Below are positions 9,225 to 21,289 of a stretch of 64,000 bases of DNA, piece by piece. The translations under genes and the position numbers were made by a program. The notes under the pieces were generated by a model that was not told the origin of the DNA, ran no database searches, and saw only the letters and a list, made by a program, of their open reading frames with translations. This stretch comes from Heligmosomoides polygyrus polygyrus. Taxonomy: Eukaryota; Nematoda; Chromadorea; Rhabditida; Heligmosomidae. The stretch covers positions 58,368,034-58,432,033 of the forward strand of contig OX377202.1 in NCBI GenBank assembly GCA_947396885.1. Direction: 5' to 3'. How positions within the stretch are numbered: position 1 is the first letter of the stretch; every line of letters begins with the position of its first letter.

Positions 9225-11091
9225 GCGTACGTTGCGAGAGTGTGTCTATAGGCTCAAGCAATGGCGTTGAAACGGTCAACGAGCCTTCATCGTGTTTGGT
9301 ACTCCAAAAAGGTTAGTTTCTTACTACCTGTCGATTTTTCTGTTTTGTGATTCCTCTCCTCTCAGGCTTCAACTTTTACTTTTGAAGATCGAAAGCATTT
9401 ATTTTGCACAGAAACGCTCGTAGTATATATTGTGATTATTGATATATAATCTTAAGAGCGTTAGCTGTGAAACGGAGCTGGTGAGTAATGTTTCATACTT
9501 CAAATGTCGAGATTCCGAGGATCTATGAGTCAAGCGCTACAGTACCGAAGCTAAACGTTCAACCAATTAGCGTTTGCGACGCAAGAACGGGTTTTTTGCG
9601 TCGCATCATGATAACTTCTTTCATAGTAGAAGCTCCCTCATAAAATTTTGCACAGACATTTACCTTTGCCAGATCTATCATTTGGCTTGCGATAGTCATT
9701 CAAAACTAGGCGGAAGCCTGAAAACCAATGCTGAAATTAAGGGGGGCCTGAATTGCTTTGACCTGACCCACTATCGTGGCCGAGTCCCGCTTAATTATGT
9801 CCTCTAGCAGGGGTGGACCTGCTCACTTGAATTTTAAAAAGTCTAAGCGTTGTCAAAATCTAATCTTATATAAATTTTAGGCTTTATCTTACCATTCGAT
9901 CTAATTGATACCAAATTTGCCAGAAATTTTTCCATTTACATCAATCAGTATAGTCTTAACTGCCGATTTCTCCAGTTTTTGCTACTTATTTACAACCGTT
10001 TAACTTCTGCTCAGGAGTTGGTGTTTTCTCGTTTTCACGACAGTGAATGGGGCACTACAAATTCCGGCATTAGGTTTTTTATGTGGACTTGAAGAGAGTA
10101 ACCAGCTGTCAAAGTGGTAGTGAATCAAGACTTCGTGCAAACACAGCGCGCGGAGGCTATTTCGGGAGTTCATATCTGTGCCACTGCGCTGGATATCAGT
10201 ACTCAAACTAGATGTGTGGTCAGATACCGCACCAGGGATAGTGCCTAATAAGAATGACGAAGCTAGCAGCCCCATTTACCAGATTCAATCCTTCGAAAAT
10301 GCAGCTTACATCAAAACCGACAATGGGATTGGACGACCGTAACTACCGAGACTTTGCAGAACTGTTCCTGCCGCGTAGAGGAGCAAATAATTGCAATGTT
10401 TTCTTAAATTACTTTAGAAGCCCAAAATTCGTTGAGACAAGTCTTTCGCCCTCGTCCCAGTCCTTTGCCATAAATACGGTGACCTGACAGGGCCTATCGA
10501 GCATGCCCTTCGGGCGCGTGATCACAACTTCTCTCCTCTCGTTACTTACCAATCTTAACATATGAATTCGTCCATCTGTCCTTCTTTCTTTTCTTCTTTT
10601 CGTTCACATAATGGGCGAAGGGTTCTTCTTTTTCTCTTCTTCCACGTTTATCCGTTCACATTACGGATCCAATCTTCTTCTTGTTCTACCACCACTTCCA
10701 ACTGTTCGTCAACTTCAAGTTGACGTGCTTTGAAGTCTTTGAGTATGTTGTCCGTCCGTTCGGCCAGCTTGATTTCTTCACTCGAAGGTTCCTTGTCTAA
10801 AGGTGGTTTGCCTGTCACACTTCAGCTTGAGCAGCTGGATCACCACTCGAGCATCGGCGGACATTGTCGGTGTTAGGTTTTAGAAAATCTTCAGCAGAGC
10901 TCTGGTTTCCAGGTGACAGCAAACATGAGGGGACGAGTGTATCGATGCCGCTTAGGTTAATTTACGGGATCCACACACCTCGTTTCTCACTTGAACCACC
11001 TCCGACGTCACATCCTGGTCTCTTTAGAAAATCGGAGCAGGATGGCGCTCCCCGAGATCATTGGCCCATGTGTGGAAACAGACATCTGAGG
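9225..11091. other. no recognised gene
   Basis: 1.9 kb with only short open frames (the longest about 90 codons), low similarity between strands, pyrimidine-rich stretch at 10560-10700 (TTCTTC/TCTTCTT). Nothing with splice-site-bounded coding bias was recognised. Confidence 0.35.
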
Positions 11092-11580
11092 AGCCTGTAG
11101 CCTTTATGCGCTGCCCCTATTGTGCCCAGTGCTGCTTCATGCACGTTGTACCCGTGTGTCATTGATCTTGAACATTTCTACATCATCATGTTGAATACCA
11201 CAGCAGGTAGATGGAAAATTAGGCAAAAAATGTCTGAAAATGGCATAGACATCAGAATCCCCCAAATCTCAACCAATCGGTTGAAATGCAAAATCCAGCA
11301 CCGTAGATGAACCGAACCCGAGACCTATCTGTAGGAAGCGACGTCACTATCCACTGTGCTCCGAACCCCTTGGAGGCAGAGGCATCGCTGGCGTGTAAGA
11401 CTCCCAAACTCGTGATGCGCCGTATTCCATTTTAACATCAAGCTCCCCCTACTCCTTCGGTTTACCGCCTCGGCAAAGAATAAACACATTCTTAGACTAA
11501 TTGAGGGGTGGGGAGTCTCCCTATATGACCCACTCCCTCCGTTCAGACATCCGCTTCACACCATTCCATTGTTAGGCTCT
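11092..11580 (-). repeat. S1 tRNA-like repeat, single copy
   Basis: In reverse complement: head with GTCTGAACGGAGGGAGTG, body CTCCCCACCCCTCAATTAG, tRNA-like block (GAGCACAGTGGATAGTGACG with box B GGGTTCGGTTCATC), and tail up to CAGCACTGGGCACAATAGGG. It aligns with the S1 arms at 753-1290 and 1745-2228. This copy has no visible inverted partner nearby, so S1 can occur singly. Confidence 0.68.
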
Positions 11581-12448
11581 TCAGAAATATGTTAAGCGCT
11601 CGCTTCCATCGCATAAAAATCGAAAAGGAAGTGGTTTCAATGGAGCTCTAATATAACTGGTTCAACCTGTCGTATCTTCTATGCTCCTCCTTGCAAGGTA
11701 TATCCAATGCTTTTTGCTTGTGAATGTTGGAAGATTAGTAAGCACGGACATGTCTCTTTCGCGCAATTTCACAGCACTCCGACGACCTTCCTGTCGACAA
11801 AAGGAGAATATGGCGAAGCAACCACGGCTGATGGGGAACAGGGGTGTGCGCTGACTTGCCGTCGGTAAATTTTTTACCGCATATTTTTAACGAGGAAATT
11901 CGCCGGTAAATTCCGGTAAATTCGGTAAATCCGTTAATTTTTTAAAATTTAATATTCCCTTAAAAACAAGTGGTTTTAAGCAGCGATAATGTAAAAAAAA
12001 AAGCGGAAAGCTTTTCACCAAAACATCATCACATTCAGAAAAACCATATCATCTCGATTTTATCATCGTCATTCTAAAGCAAACAAAGCAAGCGGAAGCC
12101 TAACACTGCACAAGTGTAATGATCTATATTGTGAGTGCTTCAAAAAGGATAGAAGCCTAATTAAAACTCTAAAACAGCTTAGTTAAACTTAAAAACATTT
12201 CTGGAACATCCGACGTTCAATCGAATATTGCTATACTTCTTTTTGGATTAACAGTTCAGCTGCTTTTTGAAATTATTACAATTATGTATCATCGTTTCAT
12301 TCGATGTAGAAATGAATTACACCTTACGCTACCACTTTTTTGAACAATTAAGCTGTAGTTTGGAGCAAAGCCAGGCACTTCAGAAAAAAGAACGAAATGT
12401 GACATGATAGCAAATTTCTTTCTTTTCTTATATGGGAAAACAGCTTAA

Positions 12449-12771
12449 GGCACGTCCATCGCCGCGATGCCTCGCGGCACTCAGTTCATGGCCATTCCGC
12501 CACACGCGGTTGAGTAGCCAAAGAAAACTTCGCCGCCGCCGCAACTGTGGCGATCGGCATGCGCGATGTGTTCCCGCGCCCAACGCGGGCATGGCATACG
12601 TTTTCGCGAAGCGCGCGGTGTTTAGCGTTGATCCTAGACGGACCGCCGTCGCGCTTCCTGGCAGAGCTATGGGCGATGCGATGAGCGAAGAGAGATTCAA
12701 ATTCTTTCGTATCGCTCTGCAAAATTCATCGCCGGGATTCCATCGCGGCGAAGCGAAGTATGCACGAGGCC
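12449..12771. mobile_element. Harbinger-like MITE, 323 bp
   Basis: The ends start GGCACGTCC at left and, reverse complemented, GGCCTCGTGC at right; both run on to CGCCGCGATG. The direct repeats TAA at 12446-12448 and 12772-12774 form a 3-bp duplication. Internal sequence is GC-rich and palindrome-rich. Open frames on both strands are a by-product of the GC content. It lies inside hAT-like element 1. Confidence 0.62.
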
Positions 12772-13021
12772 TAAGAGTCCATCAGATCAGGTAGACTAGC
12801 GGAGTACATTCCGATGCCTTACATCTTGGACTAAATTGCGGGAACAAGACACGAGCGTATCTTCTTATTATTCCTCTGGCGATCGTCTATTCTGAGAGCT
12901 TACTCTAGTCCAAATTGTCTCATGTCGTGTGGGGAATGTAAGCGCGAGGCCTATTCTAGTGGAGCATGCTTTCATACTGGAGCGCTCCATCCCCGCCTCC
13001 TGATATGGGCATGGAGTTTTA

Positions 13022-13354
13022 GGCCCCTGTTATACTCCCGCGGGAGCTTCCGCGGATGGGCGAAAATCGCGTCGGGACCCCGCGCCGGGCCACTCGTCGC
13101 GGCCCGCCACACCCGCCGTCCGCGGATCGCCGCCGACAGTCGACGAGAGGGGTGTTATACTTCCCGCCCGCGGGAGGGCAGCCGTCCGCGGTGCAGTGCG
13201 CTGAACTCCGCAGGAGGACTGTCGTCCCGCGGAGTTCAGCGCGGGAAACGCGCTCCGATGCGACGCCAGCCGCCCCGGGACGACGACGACCGTTCGCGGT
13301 GCAGTCCGTCCGCGGACGTCCCGCGGAAGCTCCCACGGGAGTATAACAGGAGCC
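13022..13354. mobile_element. Harbinger-like GC-rich MITE, 333 bp
   Basis: The inverted ends are GGCCCCTGTTATACTCCC and, reverse complemented, GGCTCCTGTTATACTCCC, extended by CGCGGGAGCTTCCGCGG. The duplication TTA is perfect (13019-13021 and 13355-13357). The interior contains a long palindrome (CGCTGAACTCCGC with its inverse around 13180-13235) and a GTGTTATACTTCCC string that matches, in inverse, the MITE at 8817-9221. It is nested in hAT-like element 1. Confidence 0.78.
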
Positions 13355-13616
13355 TTAATGAGGTTGAGGACCACGAACGCTAATAGCAAGTTTTCAGAGA
13401 AGATAGAAGCAATCACTTCTAAATTGAGATCGGTTGTGTGCTTCTTTCTCCATTCGATAGATAGGAACATGATTTTGTATGAAAAAAGTCGTTAAATTTT
13501 CCGGTAAATTTGGGAATTTGCCGAAAATTTTCGTTAAAAGGATTTATCGGGAAAATGCCGGTAAATCCGTTAAACCGGTAAATCGTTAACCGGTAAACGC
13601 ACACCCCATAGGGGAA

Positions 13617-16600
13617 GCAGAGAAGAGATCTTCCACGAAGAATTTTTATTCAAAGTTTGCGGGCTGATAATTTTTACGCTAGCGTATTTGATATCCTGAA
13701 GCTGTTTGGGAGCAGACGGGGCAAGATGGGTTGGCAATGTTACCTAGAGGTAACGGATCGAAATGTGATATGTAGGTGAATACGCCAAAGTCTTCCACAA
13801 TGAGGATTAATACTCTCTCATTGGCAAACTCCCGCAAAGTTCAGAAAGGCGAGGCGGTGGAACTACAATTTTTCTCTGAGATGGATATCAGGTGCACTCC
13901 AAGGAAGAAGAACAAGCTTGCATTTGCCTTTTGCGCCTCCTTCGTTCCCCGCTGCATCCAAGAACGGATGCAAGTGGAAACCTGGACGTATCCTCTTCTT
14001 TTGCATGACTTAGTTGCTGCTGGAAATCCACCGGCTGCGATTCCTCGGCGATCGTATACGGCTCAAGGGCTTGCGAAAACTCACTCGCCACTACTGCTCC
14101 CATACGCTTATCGGCGAGTGATACGTCCGACCTATTTGTTGAAGGAGACGGAATAAGAGCAAACGGCGTCCTTAGGATCGGGATAGTTGCACAAGGCGAG
14201 ATGCTCGACACGGCGAGATGCGTTACAGTTTCTAAGGTTTGCTCAGAAGAACGGCGGCGCTCGCAGTTGCCGTGGTCGGCAAGTGATCCGTCGCTAATGC
14301 CTTCGTTGACCTTCGTCTTCCACCCGTAGCCGCGCTCCGAAGCAGCGACGTCGTCGCCATGCTTTCGTGGTATCCAGTAAATGTGTTCCTCCCGCGGCAG
14401 ATTATTTTCTGTCGGTGAGGAAGCGGATTAGCATAAGAGGCAATCTCTAGCTATATCGACTGCCTCCCACCTCATCCGGCTCTTCCCTTCTGGATCACAC
14501 AGCCACCGGCGTCGCATCAGGTTGCCATCGCTTGTTTCTTGTTCTCCAGATTCAGCTCTGAGTCAGGGTTGATGGCACCCCCCTCCCCCCCTTTCCATGA
14601 TGTGTAGGGCTAATGAATGAGGAGATGTCGGTTGTGATTGCCGTTGCTCTTCGGTCTTCATCTTCGCTCCTGGCTAGAGGACTGAGACGTCGCCGTGCGA
14701 CTAGTACATATTCCAATCTTGTGAAAAGGTAGCGTGGAGGCGCCAAAGCTGTTGAGCGTCTATCGAGTATCTTGTAAGGAAGACCCCAAGCTGCATGTAG
14801 TTCCGCTTCAGATACTGATACTAAAAGGTGAACAAGAACCACTGTGTCTTTGCGAATGGATCACTGTTTTTGCAACCAGCTACGTTCGGTTTCCACATTT
14901 CTGTTTCGGCCGCGGACCAGCTCTGCGATTGCAATTCCATATGAATTCTGGAATAGGAAATAATCGATCCGGTATCTGTAGAAGTTACTGAGATGGCTTC
15001 TGATAGTGTTAACAGGCTTTAAAGTCGTCTATAAGAGATTGTTTTTTGGCAACCATTAGCATTGGCTTGGGTGACTTATCCAATGAAAAAGCCACTTCGC
15101 ATATGGCTGAACATTCACTGCCTATTCGTATCGACTGCAGTTCGTTGCTGAATGAGCCTATTTAGAGGGGTTCTGATAAGATACATACCAGCGGCCTTGC
15201 CAGTTAAATGCCACCTTTTCGATTCGAATATGGCAAAGGCGCTACAGTTAGTTATAGTTTTAAGAATTCTCGATCTGCGGGCGTGGTGCACCCACATTTG
15301 AGAGCCGTTGCTCTGCCCGTTAAACCAGATACACCTCTACACCAGGGAGGAGCGGGTGAACCACTATCCATTGTTCGATTTTCGGGGTTTTGGCTCATCC
15401 GTTCTGCTGCTCGTTATCCGGCCATTTTGGCATAACGAGCACTGACACCTTAGGTTTGGACGTGGTGTTGGACGATCTGTGTAGAAGATCACTTGCTATC
15501 ATAAGAGTGACCGCAGGCAGCAACAGAACTCATTCAAATCTAGAAGGCTTAAACTGTTCATCGGCTGCTCACCGCAAGACCAGAGAGGAGTACAAGCTTC
15601 CTCGATGATATCACTGGTCGTTAGGGGTCGAGGGCCTGGCGCGTCCCAGGAAGAGTTGTTTAGCGGCGACCTTCGTCTCCCTTATAGGCTGTTGTGAAGC
15701 TTCAAGCAAGTACCGCAGTACAGCAATGAATATGAGCAGAAGGGAAATAGGTTCAATCCAGATAACGGAGAAGGGACTCCTACAATTACAAAGCACTTTC
15801 TGTCCGGTTCACGGTGTTAGTGGTGGTACGTTCATGATAGTGAGAGAGCGATCTTCCTTTCCAAAAATCTAAATGGTTCAATTAAACTATACTAAATTGG
15901 CATTCCTCAATTAACTAGTGTTGCAAAAAGCGAGGATTATAATACCGGCCGTAACACTTGGTCTTTGGACGGAGAAGCGCATAAAACGCCGTTTCCAGCT
16001 AGTACCAAACGATTACCTTTTCAACGAGCATCCGATAGCTTCTGTCAACCTTCAGCTTGGCAACTAAGGACCTGCTAATGAAGCATTTTTATCTGGGGAG
16101 TCGTTAAGTTATTTACGACCACACCAAAACCGCCATCGACGTCTCCTTCGGACCATGAAGCAAATCCAGTGAAATTCTACTTGCAAGTCTACCTTTACAA
16201 GTCTACTTTTGTGTACAATTGTTGCACTAGAAACAGAGATTTCCTTCAGAAAGGCGCTCTAAACGTTCCGGATTTTAACCAGATCTCTTTGCATGAATAA
16301 TCTGAACGGGTGCTTAATTATCAGCAAAGACCGCCTCGCTTGCGGCGCAGTGCGAGCACTGTAAATGACCAGAAGCGAGCGCTGTGGTCCATGATATCCT
16401 TGTATCTCCGGCCTATTGTGCTCCCTATTAGGTGACAGCCGTACGCTCTGACTTAATCACTACTGGTTCACTACCAACGAGTGGTAGTGCAATCGCCACA
16501 TTGGAACGGAAGGGCTGTGTGAGTTCGTCTTCAGCATTCAGGTTTTTCGCATGGTGTATCTGGTATTACGCCTGAAATGCTTGCGTGGGAGAGGAGGTTG

Positions 16601-17438
16601 GTCGGATAAATTACAAGAAACCAACTCGAACCGTCTTTATGCCTATGAAGAGGATAAGACGGTCGATTCGTCTGGCAAACATATAAATCCACCAAGCAAC
16701 TTCGCGGATGAGCACAAATGACCCAAGACTAGAGGATATGGAAGCTAGTCTAGAGGTGGACATAGTGGACGAAGAGGCGTAGAAGTTCCGCCACTAGTGC
16801 GCGTACCCTTTATCAAGGGTTTCTCAGTGGCGTGCTTTTGATTTGAAAGAGGCTGCTGGTAACCGTGTTTCCCATCTCATGCTTGCCACGACCTCTTGTT
16901 ACTGTGCATTGCCAATGCTTGATGTAACTGCCACTTCCACTTGAGTATTCGGAACAGTTAGAGCGTGTCCGTCACCTCGACCGAAGACGACCCAGAAATT
17001 TCCTCATGTCGCATTTCGAGAATTTGCCACCTACAATCAGCGTGTTCTTAGAGCTCTGGTTCTAATGAGGGCTATCTAAAGTACTTAATACCAAGAAGGA
17101 CGGGCTGACCCATGCTATATACAATTTTCGTTGAATATCCCTGAACAATGTCTTTCACAGAGCACTGGCTGATTTTGTTTGCTTGAGCTGGACCTTCCCC
17201 TGGAATGCCTTCATTTTATGGCCAGGATTAACCAACTGACTATTCTTAGGCCTGAACGGAGGAAGTGGTGTATATGGACAGAATGGATTCCGCTTCAAAA
17301 ATAAATAAAAATGCAAGCACCTTGACAAAAGTCATGCACCGAGCTGAATTAGGTCGATTAAAGATGAATTGCCTTTCGTTGCCAATTAGCCTTTCGTTCT
17401 TAGGAGTAACCCTCATTGCTATGTTAATGGGTATGTAG
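13617..17438. other. no recognised gene
   Basis: 3.8 kb without an open frame that I can assign. The longest frames (about 126 codons at 13776-14156 and 96 codons antisense at 14552-14842) show no motif, no coding-type third-position bias and no partner frame. A poly-C/T tract lies at 14578-14596. Confidence 0.35.
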
Positions 17439-17602
17439 GTAGGCTGGCGGAATGAGGCACGTGGTCAGGAGTTTCGTGGTGCCGAAAGCCAACAATTAAC
17501 AATTAAAAAATATCTTGATCCACGCCACCTCTGCGCATCCGACAAGCACAAGGCGCAGCGTCCGAAGCACGCCTCGAACGGCCTTGCAGATATGTACAGG
17601 TG
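17439..17602 (+). CDS. candidate host exon, unidentified
   Basis: An open frame reads VGWRNEARGQEFRGAESQ and later DPRHLCASDKHKAQRPKH then ASNGLADMYR. Codons from about 17517 on favour C or G at the third position (CGC CAC CTC TGC), unlike the surrounding AT-rich DNA. It ends at ACAG|GTGAAG, a good splice donor, where the frame closes (TGA). No clean TTTCAG acceptor is visible; AG dinucleotides at 17438 or 17468 are possible. I recognise no family. It could be a real small exon or chance. Confidence 0.25.
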
Positions 17603-17998
17603 AAGAGGAGCGACAAGGGTCACTGCGAATGACTTCGAATGTAGCCATGGAAAAGCTAGGTATCAACGCAGAGTTTGTGCTTACCGCAGAAAAAATGGAC
17701 CAAGTGGGAACAGGGTACCATATGTATACCTTTCGAGCCTGTTAAAGTTACTGCTGCGATTCAAAGAGCATAGCTCGAGCACAGCTGCGTAATGATGCCG
17801 TTTCAGTCGTCATTCCAAACGCCAATATTAAACACCAACTGGTCAGCAATAGGTTCTACGAAGAGCAGTGCTTATGAGAAGGTTGTTTTACATGACAATA
17901 CGGCAACATTTGAGATTCTTCTCGGGAAGGAACATTCTACCAGATTGAGTGTCATACATGAGTGTCATACAACTGGTATAGTTGTGCTCTCCCAAAAA

Positions 17999-18190
17999 TT
18001 TCGAATAACCGGATATATTCGAATAGCGACGATTTTCGAATAGTTGAAAATTGTATACGTTCGAAAATCGCGTTTCTTCGAGCATTCATATTCGAATACA
18101 TTTGAAAATCGCGCTACTACGAACGTTCGAATATGAGTATTCGATTTCGAATAGAATTGTCTGAATTCGAATGTTCGAATATTTATTCGG
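17999..18190. repeat. TTCGAA-rich repeat block
   Basis: In under 200 bases the palindrome TTCGAA occurs about nine times, often as TTCGAATA or ATTCGAAT. This density is far above the surroundings. It looks like the subterminal motif array of a DNA transposon, or a decayed tandem repeat. Short frames crossing it are artefacts. Confidence 0.55.
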
Positions 18191-18638
18191 GTATAACTAT
18201 AGTAACTGCACATATGTACATAGAAGAGACGGAGAAGAGTAGCCATTCGAGTTATGTATAGAACACCTGGCCAATAAACGGCGTGGTAACCTCAGAACAC
18301 CTCTCGGAAAGCACAGAGCAGAGCAGCATGACAGTAACGACGCTGCGAATAAGTGCAAGGTGTTGACGGTAGAAAGAAACAGAAATGTCGGCAAGGAAGG
18401 CATCAGAAGCGTTCTGGATTTTGCAAGAAATCCTAGCATGAACGACTGTCAGGAACGCCCATCAATTACGAATGAGTTTCTGCCATGAAAATGCGAGCTG
18501 TAGAACTTAAAGGGACATATGCCCAGGTCGTTTTGCTTTCGCACATACCATCCGGCAGTGCATAGTAAGTCTTATTCCGCCGAGCCGAACCGAATGCGAC
18601 GCGATCACCGTCACCGACGCTGAAGCAGATCCTTGCCC
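18191..18638. other. no recognised gene
   Basis: Mixed sequence with short open frames only, ending in TCGAAGAGC at 18639, the left target duplication of the next element. Confidence 0.3.
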
Positions 18639-18777
18639 TCGAAGAGCGGCTCTAGGACGTAACTCCAACGCGACGCCACACACTAGCCACATGCGACATC
18701 GCGGCGCTGAAACGCGGACGGACACTCGGTGACGCGTGGTTAGCCGCGGAGCACGAGATTTTGCCAGTGTTTGAGCT

Positions 18778-20072
18778 CCACGACTAGTTTTTTTTACCAA
18801 AGGGAGCCCCAAAAAGCGTTTGATAGAATTAGTCACCCCAAACTCCTGCATAAGATTGACCAGCTCCGATTCCGTAAAAACGTCACAAACTGGGTTCGGG
18901 ACTTTCTAACCGGCAGGACCTTCCAAGTGCGTGTAAATTCGACTTATTCTGACCTGAGAAATGTTCGCAGAGGAGTGGGGGAGTACTTTCTCTTCTACTC
19001 TTTAATATATACATTGCTGAAATAAAAACTGTTTGAATTAGAGGGTGTTAAATGCAAACAATATGCGGATGACCTCAAAATTTATAGGGAAATACGGAGT
19101 AATGAGGATGTAACTACCCTTCAATCAGCTATTAATCGATTACTGCTTTGGTCGCAAAAGTGGCAGCTCCCACTCTCTCTCCCAAAAACTTATCACCTGC
19201 GGCATGGATGTCCTAGACTTTCTGATTTTTGTTTTTCTCATTATATCCTGAACGATCACCCGATCAAAAGGGTACATGAAATCAAGGACCTAGGCTTCCA
19301 CTACAACGACAAACTTGACTTTTCGTTGCACTGCAAAGAGATCGTAAGAAAGCTATCACACGCACTTATCACATTTTCAAAGCCTTGAGTACCAATAGTA
19401 AAATGTCTTTTTTCGGCATACAAAACGTATGTAAGACCTATTGTCGAGTGCTGCACTACAGTTTTTTTCCTTACAGACGCAAATATATAGCTACTCTTGA
19501 AAAAGTGCAGAATAACTTTACAAGGAAAATCATGATAAGGATGGGTGGTTTCTTATATTCACGAATCTCTCGAGCCAAATTTCGGAACATATACTTAGGT
19601 CTTCTCACATTAAAGGTTAGACGGCTAATTGCAGACGTATGTATGGCCCATAAGCTTCTCCAGAAAAAGGTTGTTATGAATGCACCACTGTTTTATGACC
19701 TACTGCCGTCTCGTACGAGAGGAGGTGGAATAAAAATATCATTCTCCAGACCTAAGACGTCAAGTAGGCCACATTCATTTACCGTTAGAGCTGGGCTTGC
19801 GTACTTAAAGCTTAGTAAAAACGTTGAACTTCCACAGTCACTCGCTTCTCTCAAGTACCTCGTTCTCTAAACACTGTCTGAGCAAGAGAACTACAGCCCT
19901 TTATGAATGATGATAGGATTTCCAGTGTTCTGTTCACACTAATGTTGTGTTCTTGATAACGTTATGACACTGCGAGTTTTTTTTTTGTTGATATTCGTGT
20001 TGACTTTTTCATGCACCTGCCTTAAACTGTCGTAATAAATATCAATATCAATTTCAATATCAATGTCAAATG
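18778..20072 (+). pseudogene. CR1-like LINE, 5'-truncated, frame-broken
   Basis: The first frame (18771-19025) carries KAFDRISHPKLLHKID, then WVRDFLTGRTFQVRVNSTYS and NVRRGV: RT blocks 3-4. The catalytic block CKQYADDLKIYREI is in another frame near 19050-19090. 19385-19870 covers the post-RT region (LEKVQNNFTRKIMIRMGGF, FRNIYLGLLTLKVRRLIADV, LASLKYLVL stop). The 3' end has a run of ATATCA/ATTTCA repeats (20035-20070), a tail type found in CR1/L2-related LINEs. The 5' part of the element is missing. At least three frame changes make it inactive. Confidence 0.8.
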
Positions 20073-20880
20073 AAATGGAAGAGGAACTCTCTTGGTGGAG
20101 CCACTTGGAAGAAAAAAGAAGCAGTAAAATACCTCTGCCTCTGCTTGTAGATTGGAGAAATAAGGAATTCCTTAGCGTTTGCTAAGGGGGTGCTTGCCAA
20201 TAGCATTGCACGTGAACTATAACAAGTGAGTTGGTGACGTTCAGGTGCAGCGTAAAGTTATAATTAAGGGAAAGCTGTGGATTAGTGTGCTCATCCCCCC
20301 CCCCAATAGAAACTTACAAACACTTGCTTCCGAAACTTCTAGTTAGTAATCCCGTCCCAGTTCGTGTTCCGATTTGCCCTCACAAGAACCTTGACCATTT
20401 TCCTTCTCATTGGAAATGGAATGAGTCTGATTCCGGCGGAGAGTCGTTGGATACACCGCCCTCAGAAAGGGGCGTGGCGAGGAGCGCGCCGAGGACAAGA
20501 TGTCCGGGTCCCTGCTATCACATGGAGCCATCGCATTTTTAATCACATCCCTTGGTACTGCAGCTCTATGCTGAACTGATTTCGTTCTTAAGACAAAAGT
20601 CGGAATCTTTCACCAAATTTGGAGGGAAAGAGTTTTCAGCTGCAGTGCCGAGGCTTTCTTCAGGTCCCGCAACATTGCTCAGTACTAAGGCGTCGTCCGC
20701 ATTTTCCGACAAGTACAGCAACATCATAGCGAGATATGTCATGACAGCAACGCGACCATCCACTAGAAAATTCTTCAATATAAGGAGAATTGTCTGATCC
20801 TTGGAAAGGGAGGACGGTGAGCCGGTTTTGCGCACAATTACGGATAAGCCTTCAATGTAGAACTCCTGACTGGAATCACT
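20073..20880. other. no recognised gene (interior of the Mutator-like element)
   Basis: Contains a short poly-C (20296-20304) and open frames of up to 105 codons on the minus strand (20566-20883) without recognisable domains. It might be the eroded interior of the TIR element or another insertion. Confidence 0.25.
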
Positions 20881-21289
20881 CATAGTCTCTGGTTGAGACT
20901 CCTATCAGCTGTTAGGTCTTTGGACGACCTCACGTCAATTAACACGGTTTCTCGCACAGCAAACTTGTCCAAATAGGGCGGCGCGGGCAGGGCGGGAAGT
21001 GGGCGGCGGGCAGCACGGTGTGCCGAACGACTGCCCACCACTGATTCCTCCCGAACTCTGTTAACCGTTACTCCCACTTCCCTACCTTTAGACATCAAAC
21101 TTGTCTCATCCTCAGCTCCTGTGTCTTGTTCGACCTCGTCGGCGCGCACTCTAGCGCGAGCCACTAGCCGTCCCTGTCGGAGGCGGTCGGACCGCGACAA
21201 CTGGTCCAATTTCGTCGCGCAGCGTGCGCGACGCCAGTGAAGTTCGCGCGGCGTTGGAGTTGGAGTTATGTCTGCCCCCGTCGAAGAGC

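Larger units (their letters stand above)
11839..13608. mobile_element. hAT-like TIR element 1 with two nested MITEs
   Basis: The left end is CAGGGGTGTGCG and the right end CGCACACCCCA, in inverted orientation. Subterminal regions on both sides are dense in (C)GGTAAAT words. The flanks ATGGGGAA (11831-11838) and TAGGGGAA (13609-13616) resemble an 8-bp duplication with two changes, as in hAT elements. A second element with the same ends lies at 39655-43362. No hAT transposase was seen: the interior is AT-rich unassigned sequence plus two GC-rich MITEs (12449-12771 and 13022-13354). It is therefore non-autonomous. Confidence 0.7.
18648..21280. mobile_element. Mutator-like TIR element, copy 2, with a CR1 insertion
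   Basis: The left end (GGCTCTAGGACGTAACTCC) and right end (GGAGTTATGTCTGCCCCCG) match those of the 510-bp element at 243-752. Internal blocks near both ends also match (GTGACGCGTGGTTAGCCGCG at left; CCGCGACAACTGGTCCAATT at right). The flanks TCGAAGAGC at 18639-18647 and 21281-21289 are an exact 9-bp duplication. A CR1-like LINE (about 18778-20072) lies inside, and 20075-21160 is unassigned. No MULE transposase was recognised. Confidence 0.68.

Noticed and set aside
12432..12794. 120-codon open frame
   Set aside because: Lies in the 323-bp GC-rich MITE with TAA duplications; no domain and no use of a normal exon structure.
13019..13470. overlapping open frames of 96-153 codons on both strands
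   Set aside because: They arise from the GC-rich palindromic MITE at 13022-13354, where stop codons are rare in every frame.
20880..21209. 109-codon antisense open frame rich in Arg/Asp
   Set aside because: It overlaps the conserved right end of the Mutator-like element (also present at 650-752), so it reflects element end sequence rather than a gene.
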